From positions 4,186,001 through 4,250,000 of the forward strand of contig NZ_CP034752.1 in NCBI RefSeq assembly GCF_004295645.1: DNA of 64,000 nucleotides. The letters run 5' to 3'. The notes under the pieces were generated by a model, which searched no databases, was not told where the DNA came from, and saw only the letters and a list, made by a program, of their open reading frames with translations. This document shows, piece by piece, positions 1 through 8,257 of the stretch (positions within the stretch are counted from its first letter, which is position 1; each line of letters starts with the position of its first letter). This stretch comes from Limnobaculum zhutongyuii. GTDB lineage: Bacteria; Pseudomonadota; Gammaproteobacteria; Enterobacterales; Enterobacteriaceae. The position numbers and the translations under genes were made by a program.

Positions 1-1
1 C

Positions 2-2296
2 CTGATTGATACCGCTGACAGCGAATCCGTTGCCTCCTTCAATAAAACCCACGGAAAAATGTTGGCGCAATTAGGGCAACTTGCTCAGCAAACTAAAGCC
101 AATAGCCATTTGTCGGAGCTGATTCACCATAAATATCGATTGAAAAATACCACCGGATACAGCCTGAATGCACTGGTTGATTTTGACCATCCGCTGGACA
201 TCCTGACTCACCTGATGATTGGTTCAGAAGGGACATTAGGATTTATTGCTGAAATTACCTACCGTACGGTGGAAGAACATCCATTTAAAGCCTCCGCCCT
301 GTTTGTATTTGGTGATATTGAAGCCGCTTGTGAGGCAACCCGTATTCTTAAACAACAGCCTGTTTCTGCGGTAGAACTGATGGACCGCGGCGCGTTGGCA
401 TCAGTAGAGAATGAAGAGGGCCTGCCTGACTTTATGCCTGATCTCAGTGAGGATGCCACTGCGCTGTTAGTTGAAGTTCGCGCAGCCGATGCTGATACGC
501 TAAAGGACAAGATGGCACAAATTATGTCATCTATCGCCAGCTTCACGCTGGAGCAGCAGGTTCCCTTCACCGATAAACCTGAAGAATTTGGTCGGCTGTG
601 GGCAATTCGTAAAGGCATTTTCCCGGCGATTGGTGCCGTTCGTCCTGTAGGCTCAACGGTCATTATTGAAGATGTGGCTTTTCCTATTGAGCAACTGGCT
701 GCCGGTGTACGTGACCTGCGTAAGCTGTTTATTAAACATGACTATAACGCGGTTATTTATGGACATGCTCTGGATGGCAATATGCACTTTGTCTTCCAGC
801 AATCTTTCGACTCCCCGGCTGAAGTTTCCCGCTATCAGCTCTTTATGGAAGATATTGCCCACTTAGTTGCGGTTGAATATAAAGGTTCACTCAAAGCAGA
901 ACATGGTACCGGTCGTAATATGGCCTCTTTTGTTGAGCTGGAGTGGGGAAGTGAAGCCTATGAGCTAATGTGGCAGCTGAAAAATCTGCTCGACCCAAAT
1001 CATCTGTTAAGCCCTGGGGTTTTGCTTAACCGCGACCATCAGGCCCATCTGCAAAACTTAAAGTTACTACCTGCCGCCGATAAACGCGTAGATAGCTGTA
1101 TTGAATGTGGATTCTGTGAACCGGTTTGCCCTTCCACCAGCCTCTCTTTCACACCGCGTCAACGCATCGTTATGTGGCGTGAAATTAACCGCCTGCGTCG
1201 TAGCGGTGATGATAATAAACGGCTGAAAAAACTGGAAAAAGACTTCCTTTATCTGGGTGATGTTACCTGTGCTGCTACCGGTCTGTGTGCCCGTCGCTGT
1301 CCGGTAGGAATTAACACCGGTGAACTGATTCGGGATATTCGTACCCAGCGTAATATGCGCTATGAGCGTATCGCCCGCTGGACCGCAGATCACTTCACCA
1401 CCATTACCGGTGGCGCCCGTCTGGCATTAAATAGCGTAGCCGCTACCGGTAAAGTTATTGGTCAACCGCGTTTTGGCAAAATCACCAAAGCCTTGCACAC
1501 TGCCAGCGCCGGATATATTCCGCTGTTAACCCCATCTTTCCCGCGGGGAGCCACTTCCCCAAAAGCGCCAAAATTAGTGGCTGGCGATTTGAAAGTGGTC
1601 TATTTACCCAGCTGCGCATCGCGCACCATGGGAGCATCCGCCAATGACCCGGACCAGCGTCCTTTGACGGACATCGTGGAAAGTCTGTTAAACAAAGCGG
1701 GCTTCTCGGTGATTTACCCACAAAAACTGGATAGCCTGTGCTGCGGAATGCCTTATAACAGTAAAGGCATTACCTCTGTTGCCTCAGAGAGACTGGCGGA
1801 TATGGAGCAAGCCCTCTGGGAAGCCAGCGAACAGGGAAAATATCCGGTACTGATCGATACCAGCCCTTGTGCCCTGCGCGCGGTGGAAGGTTTCACCAAA
1901 CCAATGGCGCTGTTTGAACCGGTTGGTTTTGTGAATCATTATCTGCTGGATAAGTTAGCGTTCACTCCGGAAGACAATCCAATCATGCTGCATGTCACCT
2001 GCTCCAGCGTGAAAATGGGTCTGTCAGCACCGATGAAAAACCTGCTGGATCGCTGTTGTAATCAGGTGATTATTCCCGATGGTATCCACTGCTGCGGCTT
2101 TGCCGGAGATAAAGGAATAAAAAATCCGGAACTGAACGCCAGCGCATTGCGTCTGTTAAGCCAGCAAGTACCGGCTAACTGTGTCGAAGGGGTATCCAAT
2201 AGCCGAACCTGTGAGATAGGCTTAACGGAACACTCTGGTGTGCCTTATCGTTCTATTTTGTATGTGGTGGATAGAGTCACTAAGCCGTTAAGTTAG
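2..2296 (+). CDS. FAD-binding and Fe-S-binding D-lactate dehydrogenase-type oxidase (5' end outside window)
   Basis: The reading frame is open to the left edge, so the N-terminus lies outside the window. What remains (about 760 residues) has three parts: the end of a PCMH-type FAD domain (IGSEGTLGFI near position 225), an FAD-oxidase C-terminal domain with the HALDGNMHF and EHGTGRN motifs, and a ferredoxin-like segment. That segment has two Cys clusters, CIECGFCEPVCP (about 1096-1131) and CAATGLCARRCP (about 1268-1303). Two CCG motifs follow (about 1738 and 2089), as in GlpC/HdrD-type Fe-S proteins. This is the layout of Dld-II type respiratory D-lactate dehydrogenases, which pass electrons to the quinone pool. 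Another D-2-hydroxyacid substrate is possible, because the N-terminal part cannot be seen. It ends about 180 bp before a separate unit. Confidence 0.8.
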   Translation: MIDTADSESVASFNKTHGKMLAQLGQLAQQTKANSHLSELIHHKYRLKNTTGYSLNALVDFDHPLDILTHLMIGSEGTLGFIAEITYRTVEEHPFKASALFVFGDIEAACEATRILKQQPVSAVELMDRGALASVENEEGLPDFMPDLSEDATALLVEVRAADADTLKDKMAQIMSSIASFTLEQQVPFTDKPEEFGRLWAIRKGIFPAIGAVRPVGSTVIIEDVAFPIEQLAAGVRDLRKLFIKHDYNAVIYGHALDGNMHFVFQQSFDSPAEVSRYQLFMEDIAHLVAVEYKGSLKAEHGTGRNMASFVELEWGSEAYELMWQLKNLLDPNHLLSPGVLLNRDHQAHLQNLKLLPAADKRVDSCIECGFCEPVCPSTSLSFTPRQRIVMWREINRLRRSGDDNKRLKKLEKDFLYLGDVTCAATGLCARRCPVGINTGELIRDIRTQRNMRYERIARWTADHFTTITGGARLALNSVAATGKVIGQPRFGKITKALHTASAGYIPLLTPSFPRGATSPKAPKLVAGDLKVVYLPSCASRTMGASANDPDQRPLTDIVESLLNKAGFSVIYPQKLDSLCCGMPYNSKGITSVASERLADMEQALWEASEQGKYPVLIDTSPCALRAVEGFTKPMALFEPVGFVNHYLLDKLAFTPEDNPIMLHVTCSSVKMGLSAPMKNLLDRCCNQVIIPDGIHCCGFAGDKGIKNPELNASALRLLSQQVPANCVEGVSNSRTCEIGLTEHSGVPYRSILYVVDRVTKPLS

Positions 2297-2402
2297 TCAG
2301 TGCTTACATAGAATATATCGCCTTATCCTATGCGCCGGGCTCCTTTCACCAATCAATATGGTTGAATAGAGAAATCCCGGCGCAATCTTCTTTAGTCAAT
2401 CG

Positions 2403-2430
2403 GTGACACACGCATTTATCCGTATACAAT
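2403..2430 (+). promoter_or_regulatory. Putative sigma-70 promoter of the membrane protein/radical SAM unit
   Basis: A -35-like GTGACA (2403-2408, 5 of 6) and a -10-like TACAAT (2425-2430, 5 of 6) are separated by 16 bp. They lie 45 bp ahead of the start codon at 2475. This suggests the two genes downstream form their own transcription unit. It is read by eye only. Confidence 0.4.
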
Positions 2431-2474
2431 AGCAACTATCACTCAATTCTCATTTAGTCGCGGAGTTTAGCGTT

Positions 2475-3461
2475 ATGACATGGACAGTCATGAGTAACCC
2501 GATAGTGGACATGTATGGTCCCTGGTTTCTGCTGTTTTATCTGATTTACTGTATCGCCATCATGATTGCGACAGGGATGATAAGTCTGCGCTGTTACCCT
2601 GACACTTCCCGTTCTGATAATAAGCCTGGCCTGTTGCCCTCCCATATCGACCCTTACTTTCTTGCCTGGTTGCAAAGCGGTCGGGAGAAGGTATTACAGC
2701 TGGCAATGATGCGCCTGTCTTACTCCGGATTACTGGTTCCTGGCAGTAAATCTACAACCTATATGCTTCGTCCTGTAACCAATCCAGAGTCAATTCAGTC
2801 AAAGATGCAAGAGCTCAATCGGTTAGAGACTTTGGTTTTTTCCTGTTTTGAGCAACAGCACGAACAGAGCAAAGAATGGGCGTTCAATGCTCTGGCTCCT
2901 ACCGGCCGAAACTTTCGAGCCAAAGCGCAAAAGGAGGGTTTGGTTTATTCAGCTACCAGCGAAAGCTTGTCCGCTATGGTTGCGTGGATTGGGTTTATTT
3001 TGCTGACAGGAATGGGGGCTTATAAGTTAATTGTTGCCTGGGGAAATGGCTACCATAACGTTATTTTTCTTAGTCTGATGATGCTATTTTTCGGCTGGAT
3101 TCATTACCGGATTTTTCTACGCCACCGGGCTGACAGGGTTCATCTGACCAATAAAGGCAAAATATTTCTTGAGCGACTCAACGCCAGCCTGCCAAGGGAT
3201 AAAAAGTCGCTGAAAAAACTGGATATCGCCATGGCTGTCGTCGCGCTATCAACCAGTAACTTCATCTATTCTGAGTGCAGTTTTGGTCAACATGCTTATC
3301 TGCTCAACTTTGCCGTACTTCCGCCGTCAGGCGCATCGGGCAGAGGAGCCGCTGGTGGAAACTCCTCCTCTGGTGGTGCCGATAGCGACAGCAGTTCGTC
3401 TTCAGATTCAGGCAGTTCCAGCGGATGTTCGGGATGCGGTGGATGTGGCGGTGGTGATTAA
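2475..3461 (+). CDS. TIGR04222-like membrane protein with Ser/Gly tail ending in CxxCxxC
   Basis: A 328-residue protein of unknown function. GGAG at 2462-2465, 9 bp ahead of the ATG, supports the start. Three hydrophobic segments are visible, at about residues 16-38, 165-187 and 192-212. A soluble stretch follows, then from about residue 284 a 45-residue low-complexity tail of Gly, Ser and Asp that ends with Cys318, Cys321 and Cys324 in CSGCGGCGGGD. The overall plan (N-terminal helix, conserved middle, paired helices, Gly/Ser/Cys tail) matches what I recall of TIGR04222 proteins; the family name is from memory. The next gene, 11 bp downstream on the same strand, is a SPASM radical SAM enzyme. 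The tail is therefore a plausible modification substrate, which is inference. Confidence 0.75.
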   Translation: MTWTVMSNPIVDMYGPWFLLFYLIYCIAIMIATGMISLRCYPDTSRSDNKPGLLPSHIDPYFLAWLQSGREKVLQLAMMRLSYSGLLVPGSKSTTYMLRPVTNPESIQSKMQELNRLETLVFSCFEQQHEQSKEWAFNALAPTGRNFRAKAQKEGLVYSATSESLSAMVAWIGFILLTGMGAYKLIVAWGNGYHNVIFLSLMMLFFGWIHYRIFLRHRADRVHLTNKGKIFLERLNASLPRDKKSLKKLDIAMAVVALSTSNFIYSECSFGQHAYLLNFAVLPPSGASGRGAAGGNSSSGGADSDSSSSSDSGSSSGCSGCGGCGGGD

Positions 3462-3472
3462 GAGCATAAACT

Positions 3473-4519
3473 ATGGTTACTGATGTCGTCCCTAAGCTAC
3501 AGCGTTTAACCATACAGTGGCATATTACCGATCGCTGTAACCTCCGCTGTAGCCACTGCTATCAGGAGAGTTATCGCGATAAAGGCCCTGATTTAGCCAT
3601 GCTAAAACAGATTGCTCAGCAGGTGTTCAGACTTCATCAAATTGCCCGAACCGATATCAATACGCCGTTGCAGATTAACCTGACCGGTGGAGAACCCTGT
3701 GTACACCCGGACTTTGCTGCCCTGCTGGAATATCTGGCCGCTCATCCATCCCGCCCTTCGCTGGCAATTCTAAGCAACGGTTCATTGATTGATGCAGAAT
3801 GGGCGGCTCTTTTTGCCCGACTACCCGTTAAATTTGTACAACTTAGCGTTGAAGGTAATGAATCAACCCATGACGCCATCCGAGGTCGCGGTCATTTTCA
3901 ACAGGTATTAGCTGCGACCCACTGCCTGAAACAGGCGGGTATTCGGGTATTATGGTCATTCACGGCTCACAATAAGAATTATCAGGAATTCAACCAGGTT
4001 GCCGAATTGGCCCATATTCATCAGGTCGATCGAATATGGTCAGACCGAATGCTACCTTCCTGCCACCGAGGTGCGCCACAGCCCCTGGATACCCGACAAA
4101 GCGTAGATTATTTTCAGCAGATGTATCAGGTTAAGTGCAAGGTGGAATCTAAAGCGAATAACAAAACGGAAATAGCCATGTTCCGCGCACTACAGTTTCA
4201 GGCCAGTGGAAACACGCCCTATTACTGTAACGCAGGAAAGGAGCTGATTACATTGATGCCCGACGGCAGTGTCCTGCCATGTCGACGCATGCCAGTGAAT
4301 GTTGGCAATCTACAACAACAATCACTCGTCGAAGTCTACTATCAATCCCCACTCTTACAGCAGCTACGAGATTTTTCCTCCCCCGAAGAGTGCTCCACCT
4401 GTCTGTACCGCACTACATGCCAGGGCGGCCTCCGCTGCCTGGCCTATGCCCAACACCAAACTCCATTTCGGGCCGATCCAGCCTGTAGTTATTTGGCAAA
4501 GCCTGCTGATAAAAATTAA
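3473..4519 (+). CDS. Radical SAM/SPASM domain protein, putative peptide or protein-tail maturase
   Basis: A 348-residue enzyme. The SAM cluster motif CX3CX2C is at Cys22, Cys26 and Cys29 (DRCNLRCSHC), and GGEP, which contacts SAM, is at residues 72-75. The C-terminus carries a full SPASM pattern. Cys252, Gly265 and Cys270 fit CX9-15GX4C. Cys307, Cys310, Cys316 and Cys322 follow, then Cys338. This is enough for two auxiliary 4Fe-4S clusters. SPASM enzymes typically modify ribosomal peptides or protein tails (thioether, C-C or other crosslinks). No short precursor gene is seen next to it, but the preceding gene ends in a Cys-rich tail and lies 11 bp upstream, so that tail is the best candidate substrate. 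The reaction cannot be read from sequence. There is no clear Shine-Dalgarno match, which suggests translation coupled to the upstream gene. Confidence 0.88.
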   Translation: MVTDVVPKLQRLTIQWHITDRCNLRCSHCYQESYRDKGPDLAMLKQIAQQVFRLHQIARTDINTPLQINLTGGEPCVHPDFAALLEYLAAHPSRPSLAILSNGSLIDAEWAALFARLPVKFVQLSVEGNESTHDAIRGRGHFQQVLAATHCLKQAGIRVLWSFTAHNKNYQEFNQVAELAHIHQVDRIWSDRMLPSCHRGAPQPLDTRQSVDYFQQMYQVKCKVESKANNKTEIAMFRALQFQASGNTPYYCNAGKELITLMPDGSVLPCRRMPVNVGNLQQQSLVEVYYQSPLLQQLRDFSSPEECSTCLYRTTCQGGLRCLAYAQHQTPFRADPACSYLAKPADKN

Positions 4520-4520
4520 G

Positions 4521-4541
4521 AAAGGCGCCATATGCGCCTTT
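4521..4541. terminator. Hairpin between the convergent radical SAM gene and ppiA
   Basis: A perfect 8-bp stem, AAAGGCGC/GCGCCTTT, with a 5-nt loop. On the minus strand it is followed by a T-rich run (complement of 4511-4515), so it best serves ppiA. It may also stop the plus-strand unit. Confidence 0.6.
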
Positions 4542-4588
4542 CAGACTACTGACAAAACGGATAAATCCTTCAACCGCCAAAGGCGATA

Positions 4589-5155
4589 TTACGGCATTAC
4601 CTTCGCAGACTTAATCACAATCGGCGTAACCGGAACATCCTGATGTTGACCAGAGAACTGAGTTTTCTCTTTCATCATTTGGTCTACAACGTCCATTCCT
4701 TTCACCACTTTACCAAATACCGCATAACCAAAATTACCTGCAGACTGGTCAAGGAAATCGTTATCCACGACGTTAATAAAGAACTGGCTGGTAGCGCTGT
4801 CAACCGCATTGGTACGCGCCATCGCAATAGTTCCTCGCACGTTTTTCAAACCGTTCGCCGCTTCGTTTTTAATCGGAGCATTAGGTTTCTTCTGATTCAT
4901 CTCAGCAGTGAAGCCACCGCCCTGAGCCATAAAACCAGGAATTACACGGTGAAAAATCGTGCCGTCATAAAAACCATCTTTAACGTAAGTCACAAAGTTT
5001 TTGGTAGAGATTGGGGCTTTGTCCTGATCCAACTCGATTTCAATATTACCCAACGAGGTGGTCAGTACAACATGAGGATTAGCCGCCAATGCAGCCGGTG
5101 CCAGTAATACCAGTGAGAACAGCGCCGTTAAGGTGATACAAATACGCTTCAACAT
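4589..5155 (-). CDS. ppiA: Periplasmic peptidyl-prolyl cis-trans isomerase A (cyclophilin)
   Basis: A 188-residue protein (E. coli PpiA is 190). It starts with a signal peptide ending near LAPAALA-AN (residues 1-25) and continues as a single cyclophilin domain. The family core IFHRVIPGFMAQGGGF and the later RTNAVDSATSQFFINV carry the catalytic Arg and the substrate-pocket residues. It speeds isomerisation of X-Pro bonds in exported proteins. In E. coli ppiA sits near tsgA and nirB; here the next gene on the strand is codA, with its own terminator in between, so ppiA is probably transcribed alone. Confidence 0.95.
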   Translation of the reverse strand: MLKRICITLTALFSLVLLAPAALAANPHVVLTTSLGNIEIELDQDKAPISTKNFVTYVKDGFYDGTIFHRVIPGFMAQGGGFTAEMNQKKPNAPIKNEAANGLKNVRGTIAMARTNAVDSATSQFFINVVDNDFLDQSAGNFGYAVFGKVVKGMDVVDQMMKEKTQFSGQHQDVPVTPIVIKSAKVMP

Positions 5156-5244
5156 AAGAAAATACCTTCTTGTTAGGTAGCAATAAATTCAAACCTTCCC
5201 GATTCTAGTGATTTTCCCCCTCAGCGGCTACTGATTTAGCGGAC

Positions 5245-5272
5245 AAAAAAAGGCCGGATAATCTATCCGGCC
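5245..5272 (-). terminator. Rho-independent terminator of codBA
   Basis: A perfect 9-bp stem, GGCCGGATA (5252-5260) / TATCCGGCC (5264-5272), with a 3-nt loop. On the minus strand it is followed directly by seven Ts (complement of 5245-5251). It lies 25 bp past the codA stop. Confidence 0.85.
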
Positions 5273-5296
5273 CTGTATATTTTCAGCAAACGTGAA

Positions 5297-6583
5297 TTAA
5301 CGCTTAAAGCTCACATTCTCTGGCTGATTCAAATATAACGTTGTTTGGCTTGGAACAGTTTCGGCAATCACCTTACCCCGACGTACGGAATAACGCACCG
5401 GCGTCTGGCGGCGCACCGCATCAAAACCATTCTCCGCCGGTAAAATAACCAAATTACCTGAACGCCCGATTTCAATACCGTAATCCTGCAGGTTCAACGT
5501 CTTAGCACTGTGAGTAGTAATCAGATTCAGACCATCATTAATCTGACCGTAACCCATCAGTTGGCAAACGTGCAGTCCCATATGCAATACCTGTAGCATA
5601 TTTGCTGTTCCCAGAGGATACCAAGGGTCATAAACGTCATCATGGCCAAAGCAGACGTTGATACCCGCTTCCAACATCTCTTTCACCCGTGTGATACCAC
5701 GGCGTTTAGGGTAAGTATCAAAACGGCCCTGTAAGTGGATATTCACCAGTGGATTAGCAACAAAGTTGATACCAGACATTTTCAACAAACGGAACAGACG
5801 AGAAGTATAAGCCCCATTATAAGAGTGCATCGCGGTAGTGTGGCTGGCAGTAACGCGCGCACCAGTACCATCACGATGGGCCAGAGCGGCAACCGTCTCT
5901 ACAAAACGTGATTGTTCATCGTCAATTTCATCACAGTGCACGTCAATTAAACGATCGTACTTCTGCGCCAGTGCGAAGGTTTTATGCAGAGATTCGACGC
6001 CGTATTCGCGGGTGAACTCAAAATGAGGAATAGCACCGATAACATCTGCACCAAGGCGTACTGCCTCTTCCATCAGCGCTTCACCGTTTGGATAGGAAAG
6101 AATTCCTTCCTGTGGGAAAGCAACAATCTGCAAATCCACCCACGGAGCCACTTCCTGTTTCACTTCCAGCATAGCTTTCAGCGCAGTCAGGGTTGGGTCA
6201 GACACATCCACATGGGTACGAACATGTTGGATACCATTAGCCATTTGCCATTTCAGGGTTTGCATGGCCCGCTGCTTCACATCGTCGTGAGTCAGCATCG
6301 CTTTACGTTCTGCCCAGCGTTCAATACCTTCAAACAGAGTACCGGACTGGTTCCAGTTCGGCTCACCGGCGGTTTGAGTCGTATCCAGGTGGATATGCGG
6401 TTCAACAAACGGAGGAATGACTAAACCACCTTCAGCGTCAATCGTCTGTCCGCTGGCCGGTGATGCAGAACCCTGCGGCTCAATGCGGCTAAAAACACCA
6501 TTTTCTATAGAGAGTTGCCAAAGACCATCACGCCCTTGTAGGCGGGCATTGGTAATAACAACGGAATTATTCTGCATGACCAA
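5297..6583 (-). CDS. codA: Cytosine deaminase
   Basis: A 428-residue amidohydrolase, nearly the length of E. coli CodA (427) and very similar along its whole sequence. It hydrolyses cytosine to uracil and ammonia in the cytosol, feeding pyrimidine salvage. Metal-site motifs are visible: PHIHLDTTQ (the two metal His), VDVHCDE, ASHTTAMHS and FGHDD with the catalytic Asp. The reading frame overlaps the end of codB by 17 bp, so the two are translationally linked. A second in-frame ATG two codons later could also be the start. Confidence 0.96.
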   Translation of the reverse strand: MVMQNNSVVITNARLQGRDGLWQLSIENGVFSRIEPQGSASPASGQTIDAEGGLVIPPFVEPHIHLDTTQTAGEPNWNQSGTLFEGIERWAERKAMLTHDDVKQRAMQTLKWQMANGIQHVRTHVDVSDPTLTALKAMLEVKQEVAPWVDLQIVAFPQEGILSYPNGEALMEEAVRLGADVIGAIPHFEFTREYGVESLHKTFALAQKYDRLIDVHCDEIDDEQSRFVETVAALAHRDGTGARVTASHTTAMHSYNGAYTSRLFRLLKMSGINFVANPLVNIHLQGRFDTYPKRRGITRVKEMLEAGINVCFGHDDVYDPWYPLGTANMLQVLHMGLHVCQLMGYGQINDGLNLITTHSAKTLNLQDYGIEIGRSGNLVILPAENGFDAVRRQTPVRYSVRRGKVIAETVPSQTTLYLNQPENVSFKR

Positions 6584-7820
6584 CCTCTGGCAGTTTTACA
6601 AATTTACGATTAACGAGTGGATTAAACAGCATATAGCTGACAACACCACCCAACACAGCATTCACCGGTACGATACCCGGTAAGTAGTTACCTGCGGCGA
6701 TACCGATGGCAACTGCCAGAATAGCTACCCAGTTTACCGTCAGGAAATGTACCTTACTGAAATCTGCAGCGTAGCGGCGATGGTTCATCAGGTAGTCGGC
6801 AATAATCACACCACCAATTGGCGGGATTGCCGCGGACAGGAAGGTTAACCAGCCAACAAAGTTATTATACAACCACAGCGCGGTTAGTGTACCGATAATA
6901 CCGTTAACCACTGACAGAGTACGGCTGGAAAGGCCGGTAATATTGGCAAAACCAAGGCCGGAAGCGTACAGCGCATTATCGTTGGTAGTCCAGATATTCA
7001 AACCCAGTACCACAATCGCCGGAATCAGCAGCCCCTGAGCAATCATCACGTCGGAGATATCTGCCTGACCTACCGCAGCGGCACCCGCAGCCCCAAAGAT
7101 AAACATCAAGGAGTTACCGAGGAAGAAGGCAATCAATGCTACCAGCACTGCTCCTTTAGCACTGCGGCCAAAACGCACGAAATCCGCGGTTAACGTACCT
7201 GCACTAATAAACGAACCAACCACCAACGCCAGCGCGGTAGAAAAATTAAGTGGTGTTTCCGGCACGATAGCGCGCAAGTGATCTAATCCACCAACATCAT
7301 TTACCGCCAGCCAGACCGAGTAGCTACCAAGGATAGCAATCGCCGGTACCGCAATGGCTGACAGAATGGTTAATGCCGAAATACCGAAGAAGATAGTGAC
7401 TGTCATCAGCAGACCAGAAACCATTATCAGCATATTGGTATCCAACCCTGTGGCTTTACTCACGGGGATGGCAAACATCGCTACACCCACGCCAAACCAG
7501 CCGACCTGAGTGCCGCCTAGCAGGAATGAAGGGTGCCATGAGCCTTTAATACCAAATGAGTAACGAGCCAGGAGGTGGGTAGAGAGTCCGGTTTTAGAAC
7601 CGATATAACCAAGAAATGCTGTATAGATACCGAGGAGGAGATTACCGAAGAGAACTGCTAAAAAGAAATCATTATAGGAAAGACCGGTACCGAGAGTGCC
7701 TCCGGTCCACATACTGGCTGAAAAAAACGTTAATCCCAACATGACAAATGTCAATGAAATCACGCCTTTCCGCGCAGCCAGGGGGACAGGCCCCTGACTA
7801 TAATTGTTATCTTGCGACAC
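6567..7820 (-). CDS. codB: Cytosine permease (NCS1 family)
   Basis: A 417-residue inner-membrane transporter (E. coli CodB is 419) with about 12 hydrophobic segments. The N-terminus NNYSQGPVPLAARKG is typical of CodB. It imports cytosine with a cation for CodA to deaminate. The start is GTG at 7820, preceded by a good AGGAG seven bases upstream. It is the first gene of codBA and has a PurR-type operator over its promoter. In E. coli the cod locus lies elsewhere, near lac, so its place beside ppiA and trpS differs. Confidence 0.95.
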   Translation of the reverse strand: MSQDNNYSQGPVPLAARKGVISLTFVMLGLTFFSASMWTGGTLGTGLSYNDFFLAVLFGNLLLGIYTAFLGYIGSKTGLSTHLLARYSFGIKGSWHPSFLLGGTQVGWFGVGVAMFAIPVSKATGLDTNMLIMVSGLLMTVTIFFGISALTILSAIAVPAIAILGSYSVWLAVNDVGGLDHLRAIVPETPLNFSTALALVVGSFISAGTLTADFVRFGRSAKGAVLVALIAFFLGNSLMFIFGAAGAAAVGQADISDVMIAQGLLIPAIVVLGLNIWTTNDNALYASGLGFANITGLSSRTLSVVNGIIGTLTALWLYNNFVGWLTFLSAAIPPIGGVIIADYLMNHRRYAADFSKVHFLTVNWVAILAVAIGIAAGNYLPGIVPVNAVLGGVVSYMLFNPLVNRKFVKLPEVGHAE

Positions 7821-7856
7821 AATATCTCCTTAAATCCGGGCCAAAAAATTCGCGGT

Positions 7857-7894
7857 ATAATATACGCATCTCACGATAAAGCAATCGGTTTCGT
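7857..7894 (-). promoter_or_regulatory. codBA promoter with PurR operator
   Basis: The 16-mer AAGCAATCGGTTTCGT at 7879-7894 fits the PurR consensus ANGCAANCGNTTNCNT at every fixed position. On the minus strand a TTGCTT -35 (7879-7884) lies inside the operator, and a TATTAT -10 (7857-7862) follows after 16 bp. PurR with hypoxanthine or guanine would therefore block RNA polymerase. PurR control of codBA is known in E. coli. Confidence 0.75.
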
Positions 7895-8088
7895 TTAGGT
7901 TTTTTTCCAAATTCATTGCATGCAAATGATTTATAAAGTGATTTTTTATCAAAAAATCACAGAAAAATGCTACTTACAACAGGCGCTTTCGTTGACCAAA
8001 TAATTTAAGTCATCAGGTAATAGATTAAGAAAAGTGTCGGAAAAATAGTTATGATGTGAAGATAACGTGATTAGAATATTCAAGTTAG

Positions 8089-8214
8089 AAAGTAAGAAAA
8101 ACCCCTTATATTTCACTGCGGGGATCGCTGGATGAACGGATACAAAAAGTTGATGCGGTACTAAAACGATTTGAAAAATACAGCAACGCAATCATGCAAC
8201 TCTGGAATGATTGA
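8089..8214 (+). pseudogene. Possible 3' remnant of a decayed gene
   Basis: One frame is open from a TAG at 8086-8088 to a TGA at 8212-8214. It encodes a charged helical C-terminus including SLDERIQKVDAVLKRFEKY and NAIMQLWND. It has no usable start codon and the family was not recognised. The residue mix looks coding rather than random, so a 3' fragment of a lost gene is suggested. Chance is not excluded, since the stretch is only 41 codons. Confidence 0.35.
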
Positions 8215-8257
8215 GTTTGAAAGTGCTATGTCATATTTACCATTAAATGGATTATTC

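Larger units (their letters stand above)
7821..8257. other. Gap between codB and the phosphatase gene
   Basis: 437 bp. The left end holds the codBA promoter and PurR site. The middle (7895-8088) is AT-rich, with no clear signal. The right part, 8089-8214, is an open frame without a start codon that reads like the 3' end of a lost gene. Confidence 0.5.

Noticed and set aside
3283..3513. Overlapping frames at the end of the Cys-tail gene that could be mistaken for a separate precursor peptide
   Set aside because: They are shadows of the repetitive Ser/Gly codons in other frames. They lack ribosome sites and contain no Cys-rich core like that of the real frame.
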